Of a stretch of 64,000 nt of DNA, positions 26,731 through 35,898 are shown one piece after another. Source of the stretch: Glutamicibacter sp. JL.03c (GTDB lineage: Bacteria; Actinomycetota; Actinomycetes; Actinomycetales; Micrococcaceae); the NCBI RefSeq assembly GCF_025854375.1, contig NZ_CP107575.1, positions 1,116,001 to 1,180,000 of the forward strand. Direction: 5' to 3'. Position 1 is the first letter of the stretch. Every line of letters begins with the position of its first letter. The notes beneath the pieces were generated by a model. That model ran no database searches, had not been told where the DNA came from, and was given only the letters and a program-made list of their open reading frames with translations. Made by a program: the position numbers and the translations under genes.

Positions 26731-27630
26731 ATGAGCAGTTTTTCCGCTGAAGTGATGACCAACCCACGTGCCGAACGAGTCAAGTCGGTCGCCCGGCTTG
26801 CCAACCGCAAGGGCCGTGAAGCCACAGGGGAATTCCTCGTCGAAGGCCCGCAGGCCGTGCGCGAAGCGCTCAAGGCGCACCTGGACGACGACAACCTCGT
26901 GCAGGCCGTCTACGTTGTCGGCGGATTCCTCGAAAGCCACGACGAGTTCGCGGAACTGCTCGATCAAACACAGGTGCCAACACGCATCGTCACCGGCGAA
27001 GTGCTGCATGCCATGGCCGACACCCAGACCCCGCAGGGGATTCTCGCCGTTGCCGCGATCGCCCAGCCGCAACTGAGCGAAGTGCTCGCCGCCAAGCCGC
27101 GGCTCATCGCGGTCCTGTGCCGGGTCCAGGACCCCGGAAACGCGGGCACGGTGCTCCGCGCCGCAGACGCCGCCGGAGCTGATGCCGTCATCCTGACCAA
27201 GGGCAGCGTCGACATCTATAACCCGAAGGCCGTGCGCTCCACGGTCGGATCGCTATTCCACCTGCCGGTGCTTAACAACCTCGAATTCGACCACCTGATC
27301 GAGGCGGCGAAAACCACCGGAAACCAAATCCTCGCCGCCGACGGCTACGGGGCCTTGAACCTGGACTCGTTGCAGGATGCCGCGGTTTTGCGCGCCCACC
27401 AGCCGGCCGCCGACGCACCGGCCCCCGAAGGCCAGCCGGTCCTTGAAGCGCCCACGCTATGGCTCTTCGGCAATGAAGGACAGGGCCTGGACGAACACGA
27501 AAAACAGGCGGCTGACCATGCAGTGGCTGTTCCGCTCTACGGCGTAGCCGAGTCGCTGAATGTTGGCACCGCCGCAACCGTGTGCCTCTACGCCTCGGCA
27601 CGAGCCCAGCACACGGCAAAGCAGGGCTAG
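26731..27630 (+). CDS. SpoU/TrmH-family RNA 2'-O-ribose methyltransferase
   Basis: A 299-residue RNA methyltransferase with an N-terminal L7Ae-like substrate-binding part (SVARLANRKGREATGEFLVEGPQAVREAL) and a C-terminal SPOUT knot domain with all three motifs: NAGTVLRAADAAGADAVI, LFGNEGQGLDE and VPLYGVAESLNVGTAATV. An insert of about 30 Ala/Pro-rich residues precedes motif 2. The likely target is a ribose in 23S rRNA or tRNA. An ATG eight codons in is an alternative start, but the TATTCT element supports 26731. The Nudix gene follows after 3 bases. Confidence 0.92.
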   Translation: MSSFSAEVMTNPRAERVKSVARLANRKGREATGEFLVEGPQAVREALKAHLDDDNLVQAVYVVGGFLESHDEFAELLDQTQVPTRIVTGEVLHAMADTQTPQGILAVAAIAQPQLSEVLAAKPRLIAVLCRVQDPGNAGTVLRAADAAGADAVILTKGSVDIYNPKAVRSTVGSLFHLPVLNNLEFDHLIEAAKTTGNQILAADGYGALNLDSLQDAAVLRAHQPAADAPAPEGQPVLEAPTLWLFGNEGQGLDEHEKQAADHAVAVPLYGVAESLNVGTAATVCLYASARAQHTAKQG

Positions 27631-27633
27631 CCC

Positions 27634-28080
27634 GTGGCTGAAGCATCAGTCCTGAAGCAAATTGTGGCCGTAGCGATCGTCGATGATCTGGCAGCTCCCG
27701 CCAAGCTCTTGGCCGCCCGGCGCAACCGGCCTGCGGCCCTCGCCGGATTGTGGGAATTCCCCGGAGGGAAGGTCGAGCCGGGGGAGAGCGAAATTGCCGC
27801 GGTGCACCGTGAACTCAGCGAAGAGCTGGGCGTGGCCGTCACCCTGGGCGCAATGATCCCCGGGCCGCACCCGCAAGGATGGCCGCTGAACGAGAAAGCC
27901 GCCATGCGCATGTGGTTCGCCCAGATCACCGAGGGCGAACCGGATACCCTGGACGGCCACGACCAGCTGGCCTGGCTCGACCTCGACGACTCGCTGCCCG
28001 GGATCGTCGAATGGATTCCGGCCGACGCGCCCATCGTCGCGGCATGCCTTGAACAGGTACATGCAGGATCGGCCCATTAA
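27634..28080 (+). CDS. Nudix hydrolase, MutT-like
   Basis: A 148-residue hydrolase of nucleoside diphosphate-linked substrates. The Nudix box GX5EX7REUXEEXGU is complete: GKVEPGE, seven residues, RELSEELGV. Overall form (AVAIVDD ... LLAARRNRPAALAGLWEFPGGK) is that of 8-oxo-dGTP-cleaving MutT proteins, so removal of oxidised nucleotides is likely. GTG start 3 bases after the methyltransferase stop; the two are probably one operon. Confidence 0.9.
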   Translation: MAEASVLKQIVAVAIVDDLAAPAKLLAARRNRPAALAGLWEFPGGKVEPGESEIAAVHRELSEELGVAVTLGAMIPGPHPQGWPLNEKAAMRMWFAQITEGEPDTLDGHDQLAWLDLDDSLPGIVEWIPADAPIVAACLEQVHAGSAH

Positions 28081-28161
28081 AGACGCGTAAGCTTGAAGCA
28101 GCGCCTTTTGAGGCTTGGCACCATTATTTGCACCCGAACACTTTTTGAGGAGCCCTTTTCC

Positions 28162-28803
28162 GTGAAGCGACTTTTGAGCGTGATCGCACTGGCCTTTGCC
28201 GCCGTCCTAGCGTTGTCCGGCTGCGTCAACATGAACGCAGACGTCAACGTCCAGGGCCCTGACAAGACAACCGGTTCGGTAGAAGTCACCATCAACAAGG
28301 AGAACCTCCAAGGCATGAGCCTCGACGAGCTTCTGGCAACCCAGGTCGACACCGCGGCCATGGAACAGCAGCTTGATGGCAAGTGGACCTACTCGAAGAT
28401 CGAAGAGGGCGAGAACGTCGGACTGCGCTTCGACACCGATGGCGTGAAGACCTACACCCAGCTCAAGGACGCCTTCAAGGTCTTCGGCTTCGAGATCAAC
28501 CTCGCCGACGATGGCAAGGAAGTGACCTTCTCCATGCCAGGGGACAAGGCTGCCGTTGATTCCTCCTTCACCGAAGCGAACCTGCACGTGAACTTCCCGG
28601 GTGAAGTCACCTCGCACGCTCCGGGCGAAGTCGAGCACCACTCGGTCACCTTTGACATGATCAAGGGCGCCCAGGTCTACCAGGCCACCGGCAAGTTCGA
28701 CCACACGCTGTTCTACGCCTCGATCTTCGGCGGCGCACTGCTCGTGCTGACCCTGGTCTTCGTGCTGGCCTTCGCCCCCAAGGGAGCCAAAGAAGAGCAC
28801 TAA
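28162..28803 (+). CDS. Lipoprotein with LppM-like domain and C-terminal membrane helix
   Basis: A 213-residue exported protein. The GTG at 28162 follows TTTGAGGAG and gives a short basic start, a hydrophobic core and the lipobox LSGC (acyl-cysteine at residue 20). An LppM/DUF3153-type domain (about residues 28-170) follows, with mostly beta pattern, and a single helix at about 184-206 plus a short basic-acidic tail. LppM of Mycobacterium is linked to envelope and phagosome traits, but the function here is unknown. The frame runs open upstream to 28093 without a signal-like sequence. Confidence 0.85.
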   Translation: MKRLLSVIALAFAAVLALSGCVNMNADVNVQGPDKTTGSVEVTINKENLQGMSLDELLATQVDTAAMEQQLDGKWTYSKIEEGENVGLRFDTDGVKTYTQLKDAFKVFGFEINLADDGKEVTFSMPGDKAAVDSSFTEANLHVNFPGEVTSHAPGEVEHHSVTFDMIKGAQVYQATGKFDHTLFYASIFGGALLVLTLVFVLAFAPKGAKEEH

Positions 28804-28838
28804 GCAGCAATAACCAGCTTCGAGGTAAGAAGCTTCAC

Positions 28839-28880
28839 GCCAAGGGCCCGTCATCGGTGAAACGATCACGGGCCCTTGGC
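28839..28880 (+). terminator. Terminator after the LppM-like gene
   Basis: A 13-bp perfect stem (28839-28851 with 28868-28880) continuing, after a C-C mismatch, into a 4-bp inner stem with a GTGAAA loop. The T-run is weak. It lies 36 bases after the stop and 65 before pheS. Confidence 0.75.
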
Positions 28881-28944
28881 AATAGAATGGAACCAAAGTG
28901 TTCTACGCGTAAGTACAAGATAAGAGTAAGGATCGATCGATCCC

Positions 28945-30024
28945 ATGTCTGATCAGACAACTGGACAAGCTCCCGACGGGGAGTCCAACGTTCCGCACCC
29001 AACCGACGAAGCAGGCATCCAGGCGGCCGTTGGCGCCGCCTTGGCCGCCATCGAGGCTGCCGGAGACCTGAACGAGCTGAAGGATGCCCGACTAGCGCAC
29101 ACCGGCGAAAAGTCGGCCCTGTCATTGGCCAACCGGCAGATCGGCAAGCTCGACAAATCGGACAAGGCCATCGCCGGCAAGCTGGTCGGCTCGGCTCGCG
29201 GCCGCGTCAACAAGGCCCTCGCGGCCCGCACCACGGTGCTGGAAGAAGCCGAAGCAGCCCGCATCCTCATCGAAGAGACCGTTGATGTCACCGCGGCCCC
29301 ACGCCGCCGCCCGGTCGGCGCTCGCCACCCGCTCTCGGTCCTGCAGGACCGCGTAGCCGACATTTTCGTCGGCATGGGCTGGGAAATTGCAGAAGGCCCG
29401 GAAGTCGAATCCGAATGGTTCAACTTCGACGCGCTGAACTTCAAGCCGGACCACCCGGCCCGCGAAATGCAGGACACCTTCTTCATCGAGCCTGCCGACG
29501 CCCACCTCGTGCTGCGCACCCACACCTCCCCGGTGCAGGTCCGCTCCCTGCTCGAACGCGACCTGCCGGTCTACGTGCTGTGCCCTGGACGCACCTTCCG
29601 CACCGATGAGCTCGATGCCACCCACACCCCGGTCTTCCACCAGTTCGAAGGCCTGGCCGTGGACAAGGGCCTGACCATGGCCGACCTGCGCGGCACCCTG
29701 GAGCACTTCGCCCGCCAGATGTTCGGCGAAGAAGCCCAGATCCGCTTGCGCCCAGCCTACTTCCCGTTCACCGAGCCATCCGCCGAGCTGGATATCTGGC
29801 ACCCGGGTGCCAAGGGCGGCCCGCGCTGGATCGAATGGGGCGGCTGCGGCATGATCAACCCGAACGTGCTGCGCGCTGCCGGCATCGACCCGGATGAGTA
29901 CTCCGGCTTTGCCTTCGGCATGGGCATCGAGCGCACGCTCATGTTCCGCAACGACGTCCCGGACATGCACGACATGATCGAGGGCGACATCCGTTTCAGC
30001 CAGCACTTCGGGATGGAGATCTAA
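28945..30024 (+). CDS. pheS: Phenylalanine--tRNA ligase alpha subunit
   Basis: The catalytic subunit of the (alpha-beta)2 synthetase that charges tRNA-Phe. The 359 residues hold an N-terminal coiled coil (about 15-110) and the class II core with motif 2 (PVYVLCPGRTFRTDELDATHTPVFHQFEGLAVDKG) and motif 3 (GFAFGMGIERTLMFRNDVPDMHDMIEGDIRF). The phenylalanine-pocket residues around FFIEPADAHLVLRTHTS are conserved. An AAGGA site precedes the ATG; pheT starts 3 bases after its stop. No T-box or attenuator was recognised in the 65-base leader. Confidence 0.98.
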   Translation: MSDQTTGQAPDGESNVPHPTDEAGIQAAVGAALAAIEAAGDLNELKDARLAHTGEKSALSLANRQIGKLDKSDKAIAGKLVGSARGRVNKALAARTTVLEEAEAARILIEETVDVTAAPRRRPVGARHPLSVLQDRVADIFVGMGWEIAEGPEVESEWFNFDALNFKPDHPAREMQDTFFIEPADAHLVLRTHTSPVQVRSLLERDLPVYVLCPGRTFRTDELDATHTPVFHQFEGLAVDKGLTMADLRGTLEHFARQMFGEEAQIRLRPAYFPFTEPSAELDIWHPGAKGGPRWIEWGGCGMINPNVLRAAGIDPDEYSGFAFGMGIERTLMFRNDVPDMHDMIEGDIRFSQHFGMEI

Positions 30025-30027
30025 GTT

Positions 30028-32568
30028 ATGCGTATTCCACTATCTTGGCTGCGCGAGTACGCGCAGGTACCAGCCGACGCCTCGGCTGAAGACGTGATGG
30101 CGGACCTGGTCAAGGTCGGCCTCGAAGAAGAAGACGTGCACCGTCCCTCCGATGAGCTTTCAGGCCCGATCGTGGTGGGCCAGGTGCTCTCCTTGGAAAA
30201 GGAGGTCGCCTCCAACGGCAAGACCATCAACTGGTGCCAGGTCCGCGTGGTCCCGGAAGGCGCCGAGCAGACCCTGGCCGGCAAGGGCATCGACCCCTCC
30301 GGCGTGCAGGGCATCGTGTGCGGTGCGCACAACTTCGTTGAGGGCGACAAAGTTGTTGTCACCCTGCCCGGCGCCGTGCTGCCCGGGGACTTCAAGATCT
30401 CCCCGCGCAAGACCTACGGCCACACCTCGGCCGGCATGATCGCCTCCTCGCGCGAACTGGGCATCGGCGATGACCACGACGGCATCATCGTGCTCTCCAA
30501 CTACGGGCTGGACCCGGAACTGGGCACCGATATCTTCGAGCTCTTCGGACTCGATGACCAGGCCGCGGAGATCAACGTGACCCCGGACCGCGGCTACTGC
30601 TTCTCGATCCGCGGCGTGGCCCGCGAGTACGCGCTGGCTACCGGAACCTCCTTCACCGACCCGGCCACCACCGTTGCGGTCTCCGAAGCCACCGAGGCCG
30701 GCCACGACGTGGTCCTGGCTGACCAGTCACCGATCTACGATGTTCCAGGCTGCACCCGCTTCGTGACCCGCGAGGTCACCGGCATCAACCCGTGCCTGCC
30801 GACCCCGCGCTGGATGGCTTCGCGCCTGCAGCTGGCCGGCATGCGCTCCATCTCGCTGCCCGTGGACATCTCGAACTACGTGATGCTGGAACTCGGCGCG
30901 CCGCTGCACTTCTACGACGCTGACAAGCTCACCGGTGCCATCACCGTGCGCCGCGCCCACGCCGGCGAGAAGTTGACGACTTTGGACGACAAGGAACGCG
31001 AACTGTCGGTCGAAGACCTGCTGATCACCGACGAGTCAGGTGCCCTGGGCATCGCCGGCGTCATGGGCGGAGCCGCCACCGAAGTCACCGATTCGACCAC
31101 CCGCGTGCTGATCGAAGCAGCGCACTTCGATGCGGTATCCATCGGCCGTTCGCGCCGCCGCCACAAGCTGCCGTCCGAAGCCTCTAAGCGCTTCGAACGC
31201 GGCGTGGATCCGCAGATCATGCAGATCGCGGCCCAGCGTGCGGTGAACCTGCTCGTCGAGCTGGCCGGCGGTACCGAAACCACCAAGATCACCGATACCG
31301 GCGCCCAGCCAGCTGATACCCAGATCCAGCTGCCATCGGGTTTCGCCAGCTCCCTGATCGGCGTGGACTACACCGACGAGCAGACCGTCGCGTCGCTGGA
31401 AGGCATCGGCGCGAGCGTCGAGCAGAACGGCACCGGCTTCCTGGTCACCGCGCCAGGCTGGCGTCCGGACCTGGCCATCAAGGAAGACCTGGTCGAAGAA
31501 GTAGCCCGAGTCGTCGGCTACGACAAGATCCCGGCTACCTTGCCGGTGGCTCCTCCGGGCCGCGGCTTGACCCGCGTCCAGTCCCAGCGCCGCCGCCTGC
31601 TCCAGGGCTTGGCCGACGCGGGATTGACCGAGATCCTCTCCTACCCGTTTGTCTCCGAGCTGCAGAACAGCACCTTCGGCGCAGCCCAGGCCGGCACCGA
31701 GGTCAAGGCCATTTCCCTGGCCAATCCGATCTCCAAGGAATTCCGCTTCCTGCGCACCAGCCTGCTGCCAGGCCTGCTGGAAACCGCGCGCCGCAACATC
31801 GGACGCGGCTTCCGCGATCTGGCCCTCTACGAGGGCGGACTGGTCTTCCAGCCAGGCGAGCAGCTGGGTTCCAGCGTGCTCCCTCCACTGGGCGCCAAGC
31901 CAAGTGACGAGGTGCTGGCCGAACTGTTCAACGGAGTTCCGAACCAGCCGTGGCATTTGGCTGCTGTGCTGACCGGCAACGAGGCTTCCGCCGCTGCCGG
32001 CTTTGCGCCGCGTGCCTGGGATTGGGCCGACGCACTGGAGGCAGCACGTACGGTTGCCGGTATCCTCGGCGTCGAGCTGGAGATCGCCCAGGGCAGCCAC
32101 CAGGCGTTCCACCCTGGCCGTGCCGCGACCTTGAAGGTTGCCGGGGAAGTCGTCGGCTACGCCGGTGAACTGCACCCGCAGCTGCTCAAGGACCAGGACC
32201 TGCCAGCGCGCACCGTGGCCATGGAGCTGAACGCTGCGGCCCTGATGGTCGCGGCTCCTGCCGTGGTCGTTGCCGAGCACCTGTCCACCCAGCCAGTGGC
32301 CACCCAGGACGTCGCCCTGGTCGTGGATCAGGATGTTGTCGCCGGCGACGTCCTGGCGGCTCTGCGCGAAGGTGCCGGAGACCTGCTGGAAGACATTGCA
32401 CTCTTCGATGTGTACCAGGGCAAGGGCATCGAGGATGGCAAGAAGTCGCTGGCCTTCGGCCTGCGCTTCCGCGCCACCGACCGCACCCTGACCGCTGACG
32501 AGGCCTCCGAGGCGCGCGCCGCGGCAGTCGCCGTGGCTGCCGAGAAGTTTGGCGCCACCCAGCGCTAG
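30028..32568 (+). CDS. pheT: Phenylalanine--tRNA ligase beta subunit
   Basis: An 846-residue partner of PheS. It has the EMAP-II-like tRNA-binding domain (about residues 40-150), the B1/B5 domains (MASRLQLAGMRSISLPVDISNYVMLELG and TPDRGYCFSIRGVAREYA), the editing B3/B4 domain (about 210-400), the inactive synthetase-like core and the C-terminal anticodon-binding domain (about 750-846: LSTQPVATQDVALVVDQDV). Editing clears Tyr-tRNA-Phe. Tight operon with pheS; a hairpin follows the stop. Confidence 0.98.
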   Translation: MRIPLSWLREYAQVPADASAEDVMADLVKVGLEEEDVHRPSDELSGPIVVGQVLSLEKEVASNGKTINWCQVRVVPEGAEQTLAGKGIDPSGVQGIVCGAHNFVEGDKVVVTLPGAVLPGDFKISPRKTYGHTSAGMIASSRELGIGDDHDGIIVLSNYGLDPELGTDIFELFGLDDQAAEINVTPDRGYCFSIRGVAREYALATGTSFTDPATTVAVSEATEAGHDVVLADQSPIYDVPGCTRFVTREVTGINPCLPTPRWMASRLQLAGMRSISLPVDISNYVMLELGAPLHFYDADKLTGAITVRRAHAGEKLTTLDDKERELSVEDLLITDESGALGIAGVMGGAATEVTDSTTRVLIEAAHFDAVSIGRSRRRHKLPSEASKRFERGVDPQIMQIAAQRAVNLLVELAGGTETTKITDTGAQPADTQIQLPSGFASSLIGVDYTDEQTVASLEGIGASVEQNGTGFLVTAPGWRPDLAIKEDLVEEVARVVGYDKIPATLPVAPPGRGLTRVQSQRRRLLQGLADAGLTEILSYPFVSELQNSTFGAAQAGTEVKAISLANPISKEFRFLRTSLLPGLLETARRNIGRGFRDLALYEGGLVFQPGEQLGSSVLPPLGAKPSDEVLAELFNGVPNQPWHLAAVLTGNEASAAAGFAPRAWDWADALEAARTVAGILGVELEIAQGSHQAFHPGRAATLKVAGEVVGYAGELHPQLLKDQDLPARTVAMELNAAALMVAAPAVVVAEHLSTQPVATQDVALVVDQDVVAGDVLAALREGAGDLLEDIALFDVYQGKGIEDGKKSLAFGLRFRATDRTLTADEASEARAAAVAVAAEKFGATQR

Positions 32569-32580
32569 CTGAAACCCGCG

Positions 32581-32624
32581 ATGCCCCGCTGCGTGCCTTG
32601 ACCCCAAGGCGATCAGCGGGGCAT
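32581..32624 (+). terminator. Terminator of pheST
   Basis: An outer 11-bp stem (32581-32591 with 32614-32624) and an inner 6-bp stem GCCTTG/CAAGGC, 12 bases after pheT. The T-run is weak. Confidence 0.7.
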
Positions 32625-32718
32625 TGCTGCATAGTCGCAACGTCGAACTCCCGAAGGGCGACTACACTTGTTTCTGGGATTCCTCAATAACTAATGACGA
32701 TCAGGGAAGTGGTGAGCC

Positions 32719-32946
32719 GTGAAGGGACTGCGATCTTGCGGCGCTGTGCTGTTGGTGTTATTCCTTGGCTTCCTGGCTGTCGCTGCCTTGATTGCAGCAG
32801 GTTGGGGAGTGATTGTCTTCATCGAACGCGGCGCCGGAGCGCATTTGCAAGATGAGCCTACCCCGACCTACCAGCCAGAAGAGGAAGCACCGGATCCCAT
32901 GCGGCCAAGCAGCTTCGGGCTGCCGCAGGAAGCGACTGCAGCCTAG
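32719..32946 (+). CDS. Small single-pass membrane protein
   Basis: A 75-residue protein with one long hydrophobic helix (about residues 8-34, AVLLVLFLGFLAVAALIAAGWGVIVFI) and an acidic, proline-rich exterior tail. I do not recognise the family. The GTG at 32719 has GGGAAG upstream. It converges on an acetyltransferase gene; the stops share CTAG at 32943-32946. Confidence 0.6.
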   Translation: MKGLRSCGAVLLVLFLGFLAVAALIAAGWGVIVFIERGAGAHLQDEPTPTYQPEEEAPDPMRPSSFGLPQEATAA

Positions 32947-33404
32947 GCCTGCGGTGTTGCCCGGGTCAGGGTCACCAGCGCTGCATCGTGGCTTTGGCGG
33001 ATGAATCCGTGCCGCTCCAGGACTTTGAGTGATGCGATATTTTCTGGTGCCACCCTGGCCATGAGATCCGTGATTCCGGATTCTTGCAGATGCTGCAATC
33101 CTTGGGCGACGATGGCCTTGGCCAAGCCCTGGCCCCACATTGCGGGCGCAAGCCAATAGCCGATCTCTGTGGCATGGGCACGGTCCGTGGCAGTGAACAA
33201 GCCTATTCGCACGCCATCGAGCCATACGATGAACCATGAAATCCCATTGCTGTCGATCGCTTGATTTACTCGCTGTAGCGCGTATTCGCGGCTCCATGGC
33301 TGGCCATCGCCAATGAACGCGGTGACGCGCTCATCCGCGCTGAGACCCACGATGAAATCCGTATCGGTTCCGTCAATTGCCCTTAGTTGTACTGAGGAAC
33401 TCAT
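32943..33404 (-). CDS. GNAT acetyltransferase, RimJ/RimL type
   Basis: A 153-residue acetyltransferase (SSSVQLRAIDGTDTDFIVGL start, EIGYWLAPAMWGQGLAKAIV with the acetyl-CoA pyrophosphate loop, NIASLKVLERHGFIRQ end). The substrate is unknown. On the minus strand a TAGGCT element is 6 bases before the ATG at 33404 and there is no ribosome site, suggesting a leaderless transcript. It is unlike the paralog at 23464-24015 apart from the shared fold. Confidence 0.85.
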   Translation of the reverse strand: MSSSVQLRAIDGTDTDFIVGLSADERVTAFIGDGQPWSREYALQRVNQAIDSNGISWFIVWLDGVRIGLFTATDRAHATEIGYWLAPAMWGQGLAKAIVAQGLQHLQESGITDLMARVAPENIASLKVLERHGFIRQSHDAALVTLTRATPQA

Positions 33405-33410
33405 ACCATC

Positions 33411-33416
33411 AGCCTA
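33411..33416 (-). promoter_or_regulatory. -10 element of a probable leaderless GNAT promoter
   Basis: TAGGCT on the minus strand, 6 bases before the start codon at 33404; no ribosome site. Confidence 0.5.
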
Positions 33417-33483
33417 TGGGATGAACTCAGCCCACTAAAAAATCTGTGTCTGATCAAACGAACGGCGCCAAAAGGGCAAACAA

Positions 33484-33515
33484 CAGCGGGAAACGATTCG
33501 CATCGTTCCCCGCTG
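33484..33515 (-). terminator. Terminator of the phosphoribosyltransferase gene
   Basis: A 14-bp stem (33484-33497 with 33502-33515) with one A-C mismatch and a TCGC loop; on the minus strand it is followed by TTGTTTGCCCTTTT. Confidence 0.8.
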
Positions 33516-33527
33516 AAGAATGATAAT

Positions 33528-34049
33528 TTACTTTGCTCCGCCTGCGGTGACAGGTGGAAGATCGGACCATGGGAAGGTGATCCACTTGTCGGTGCGGCGC
33601 CATTCGTAGTCCGGGACCATGATGGTGCGTGGCTTGGTGTAGAGGCAAACGGTCTTGACATCCGCGCCCCATGCCGAAACCAGGTCGACGACCTTTTCCA
33701 AGGTGCGGCCCGAGTCGGAAACGTCGTCAACGATCAGGATCTTCTTGTCGCGCAGGTGGCCGTCATCCAGCATCGGTGGCAGCACAACTGGCTCCGGGAG
33801 AACGGTGCCGATCCCGGTGTAGAACTCGACGTTCAGGGCGCCGCAAGCCTTGACACCCAGTGCGTAGGAGATCGATCCGGCCAAGAGCAGGCCGCCGCGT
33901 GCTACCGCCAAGACGATGTCGGGCTCGAAGCCGCTGTCTACGATGGTCTGTGCAAGTTCGCGGGAGGCTTCACCGAAGGTGTCCCAGGTGAGAATTTCGC
34001 GCTCTGGCTCTGAAAGGACGGATGCCCCGGAATCGTCAATGCTAGTCAT
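33528..34049 (-). CDS. Purine phosphoribosyltransferase (Gpt/Hpt-like)
   Basis: A 173-residue type I phosphoribosyltransferase. The PRPP-binding motif IVDDVSDSGRTLEKVV, the acidic pair followed by SDSG, and the upstream DIVLAVARGGLLLAG hood are intact. The form resembles xanthine/guanine or hypoxanthine transferases of Actinobacteria, which salvage purines with PRPP; the base is not fixed by the sequence. On the minus strand TAAAAT is 6 bases before the ATG, so it too may be leaderless. It stands alone with its own terminator. Confidence 0.88.
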   Translation of the reverse strand: MTSIDDSGASVLSEPEREILTWDTFGEASRELAQTIVDSGFEPDIVLAVARGGLLLAGSISYALGVKACGALNVEFYTGIGTVLPEPVVLPPMLDDGHLRDKKILIVDDVSDSGRTLEKVVDLVSAWGADVKTVCLYTKPRTIMVPDYEWRRTDKWITFPWSDLPPVTAGGAK

Positions 34050-34055
34050 TCTGCA

Positions 34056-34061
34056 ATTTTA
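34056..34061 (-). promoter_or_regulatory. -10 element of a probable leaderless phosphoribosyltransferase promoter
   Basis: TAAAAT on the minus strand, 6 bases before the start codon at 34049. Confidence 0.55.
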
Positions 34062-34373
34062 CCGCCGTTTTCGGCGTAGTCGTGCAGGAAGCAATGACCT
34101 GGTCCTGTTTTACATCACTAGTCTGGAGCGTTTAACGCTTATTGATCAGGCAAGAATCCGAGAAGAGACCCCTAGTCTGAGCAATTCATCACGTCATCGA
34201 CACCTCTGCCGAAGGCAAGGAACTCGAAGAACTGCGTTGGAAAAGCTAACGCAGTGATGGTGGGCTGCACGACAGGTCACTACCGGTTGCGCCAAAAAAT
34301 CACTTTTGATCGATAAACTGGTGCGAGCAGTCGTTCACCAGCCATCCAGCATCGGTCCCGAGGAGAAGCGAAC
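34062..34373. other. 312-base intergenic region, divergent promoters only
   Basis: No credible gene, RNA gene or long repeat was seen. It lies between the divergent phosphoribosyltransferase and TPM-domain genes. A GATAAACT stretch near 34311-34318 could be the -10 of the downstream gene, which has a GAGGAG ribosome site before its ATG. Confidence 0.5.
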
Positions 34374-35888
34374 ATGGCACGAAGCAATCTGTCCAGGCGA
34401 GTGGTCAGCGCAGCAGCGGTCCTGTCCTTCGGCCTGTTGAACGTGGTAGTCCCGGCCCAGGCGGTGTCGGGAGCGCAGATCCACGCAGGTGAGAATCTGG
34501 GGGAGGTCAGCATTGACGACACGGCGGGCGTGATCAATCGCGACCGGCTCATGGACGCCTTGGATGAACTGGATTTCAACGAACCGACCAACATCGCGGT
34601 GTATACACGCGACGGCGAGTATTCCGATGACATCAATACCAAAACGCTCGAATTCGCGCGCAAGAGCCATCCAGAATGGATCTCGGCAGAGGCCGAGGAC
34701 TATGGCGACTATTGGGCCGACGGGATGCTGATCATCACCTTGTCGGTCGAAGGCAGCGGGGACGGTCAAATTGGCACGTATTTTGGCGAGGATCGCAAAG
34801 TGACCACTAGCCAGATGGAAAGCATCCACGAGGCAGGGTATGACGACTTCAACCTGTCGCGGTGGACCGACGGCGTGATCGCGGTTGCCGACAAGGCATC
34901 GGCAATCATGAATCGGCCGTGGTACAAAAGTCCCGCCCTATGGTGGACCGTTGCGGCAGGTGGCGGCGGCACCGGTGTTGTCCTGGCGGCCACCGCCGCA
35001 GTGCGGTCTTCGCGACGCAAGAATTTTGCCAAGGATTTTTACGCGGGACGAGAGCATCTGACCAATGTCACGATGGACTTGGAAGAAACCGAGCTCGCCG
35101 CTAAGACGCTGCCCACCGGGTCAACCCACGCCGCGGAACTTGAACGCCGATTTGCCGACTTCATGTCGAAGTATCGTGAATCCTTCGATTCGCAAGCCAA
35201 GCTTGAAGCAGCGGAGAAGAAATACCGTTCCTCTAGCCGTGGCGTGGACGCCGCCAAGGAGTTCAAGGCCGAAGCGCAAAACCTTGATCTCACCGATGAC
35301 GCCATCATCGCTGCCGCCGCGCTCTACACCCGTTCAGCCTCGTGGGAAGAGGCCTGGCGCGCGCAGACGAAGCCGCTGGCAGGCGATCTCGCCCAAATCT
35401 CCACGCTGATCGATGACGTGGAGCCTGAGCTGATGGGCAGCGCGGCGGCGCTCGCCTCGTACCGTGAGTCGGCAACACAATCGCTGGAATCGCTGGGAAC
35501 CCAATTGAAGGCCGGACAAATCGACGTCGATGCGGCCTTGGATGAGCTCTCCGATCTTCGACGCGGGCTGACAGAGCGCTTGGACGACTTTGCCAAGGCC
35601 CAGATCGAAGCCTACGCGGAGAACGATGAAGAGAAGGAGCAGATGCGCAGGGAAATGGAACGCTCCCGCTATTCCACGGCGGGCCAGGGCCCGCGAGGAG
35701 GGACCATCCTGGACGTTGTGAATCCCGCATCGCTGTACTGGAGCGTGGGCGGCTACAACGCTGGCTACACTGCGGGAACCAACTCGGTGGATCAATCCCG
35801 CGCGTCCTCTAGTTCGTCCGGGTCGGTCTCAACCGGATACTCCGGTGGCGGCAGCTTCTCGGGCTCCGGCGGATCGTCGCGGTTCTAA
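34374..35888 (+). CDS. Exported membrane protein with TPM domain (DUF5129-like)
   Basis: A 504-residue envelope protein. A signal peptide ends near residue 29 (VVVPAQA). A TPM-type extracellular domain follows (about 40-175: NIAVYTRDGEYSDDINTKTLEFAR, DGMLIITLSVEGSGDGQIGTYFG), then one membrane helix (about 185-210), a long helical, coiled-coil-like cytosolic part (about 220-430) and a C-terminal Ser/Gly-rich tail, as in related proteins ending in GGSF/SGGGSSRF. TPM proteins are linked to membrane protein complexes or repair; the role here is unknown. It lies 10 bases before the phosphopantetheinyl transferase gene and is probably cotranscribed with it. Confidence 0.85.
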   Translation: MARSNLSRRVVSAAAVLSFGLLNVVVPAQAVSGAQIHAGENLGEVSIDDTAGVINRDRLMDALDELDFNEPTNIAVYTRDGEYSDDINTKTLEFARKSHPEWISAEAEDYGDYWADGMLIITLSVEGSGDGQIGTYFGEDRKVTTSQMESIHEAGYDDFNLSRWTDGVIAVADKASAIMNRPWYKSPALWWTVAAGGGGTGVVLAATAAVRSSRRKNFAKDFYAGREHLTNVTMDLEETELAAKTLPTGSTHAAELERRFADFMSKYRESFDSQAKLEAAEKKYRSSSRGVDAAKEFKAEAQNLDLTDDAIIAAAALYTRSASWEEAWRAQTKPLAGDLAQISTLIDDVEPELMGSAAALASYRESATQSLESLGTQLKAGQIDVDAALDELSDLRRGLTERLDDFAKAQIEAYAENDEEKEQMRREMERSRYSTAGQGPRGGTILDVVNPASLYWSVGGYNAGYTAGTNSVDQSRASSSSSGSVSTGYSGGGSFSGSGGSSRF

Positions 35889-35898
35889 ACGGAAACCC

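Noticed and set aside
31036-32640. Open frame of 534 codons on the minus strand
   Set aside because: Antisense to pheT.
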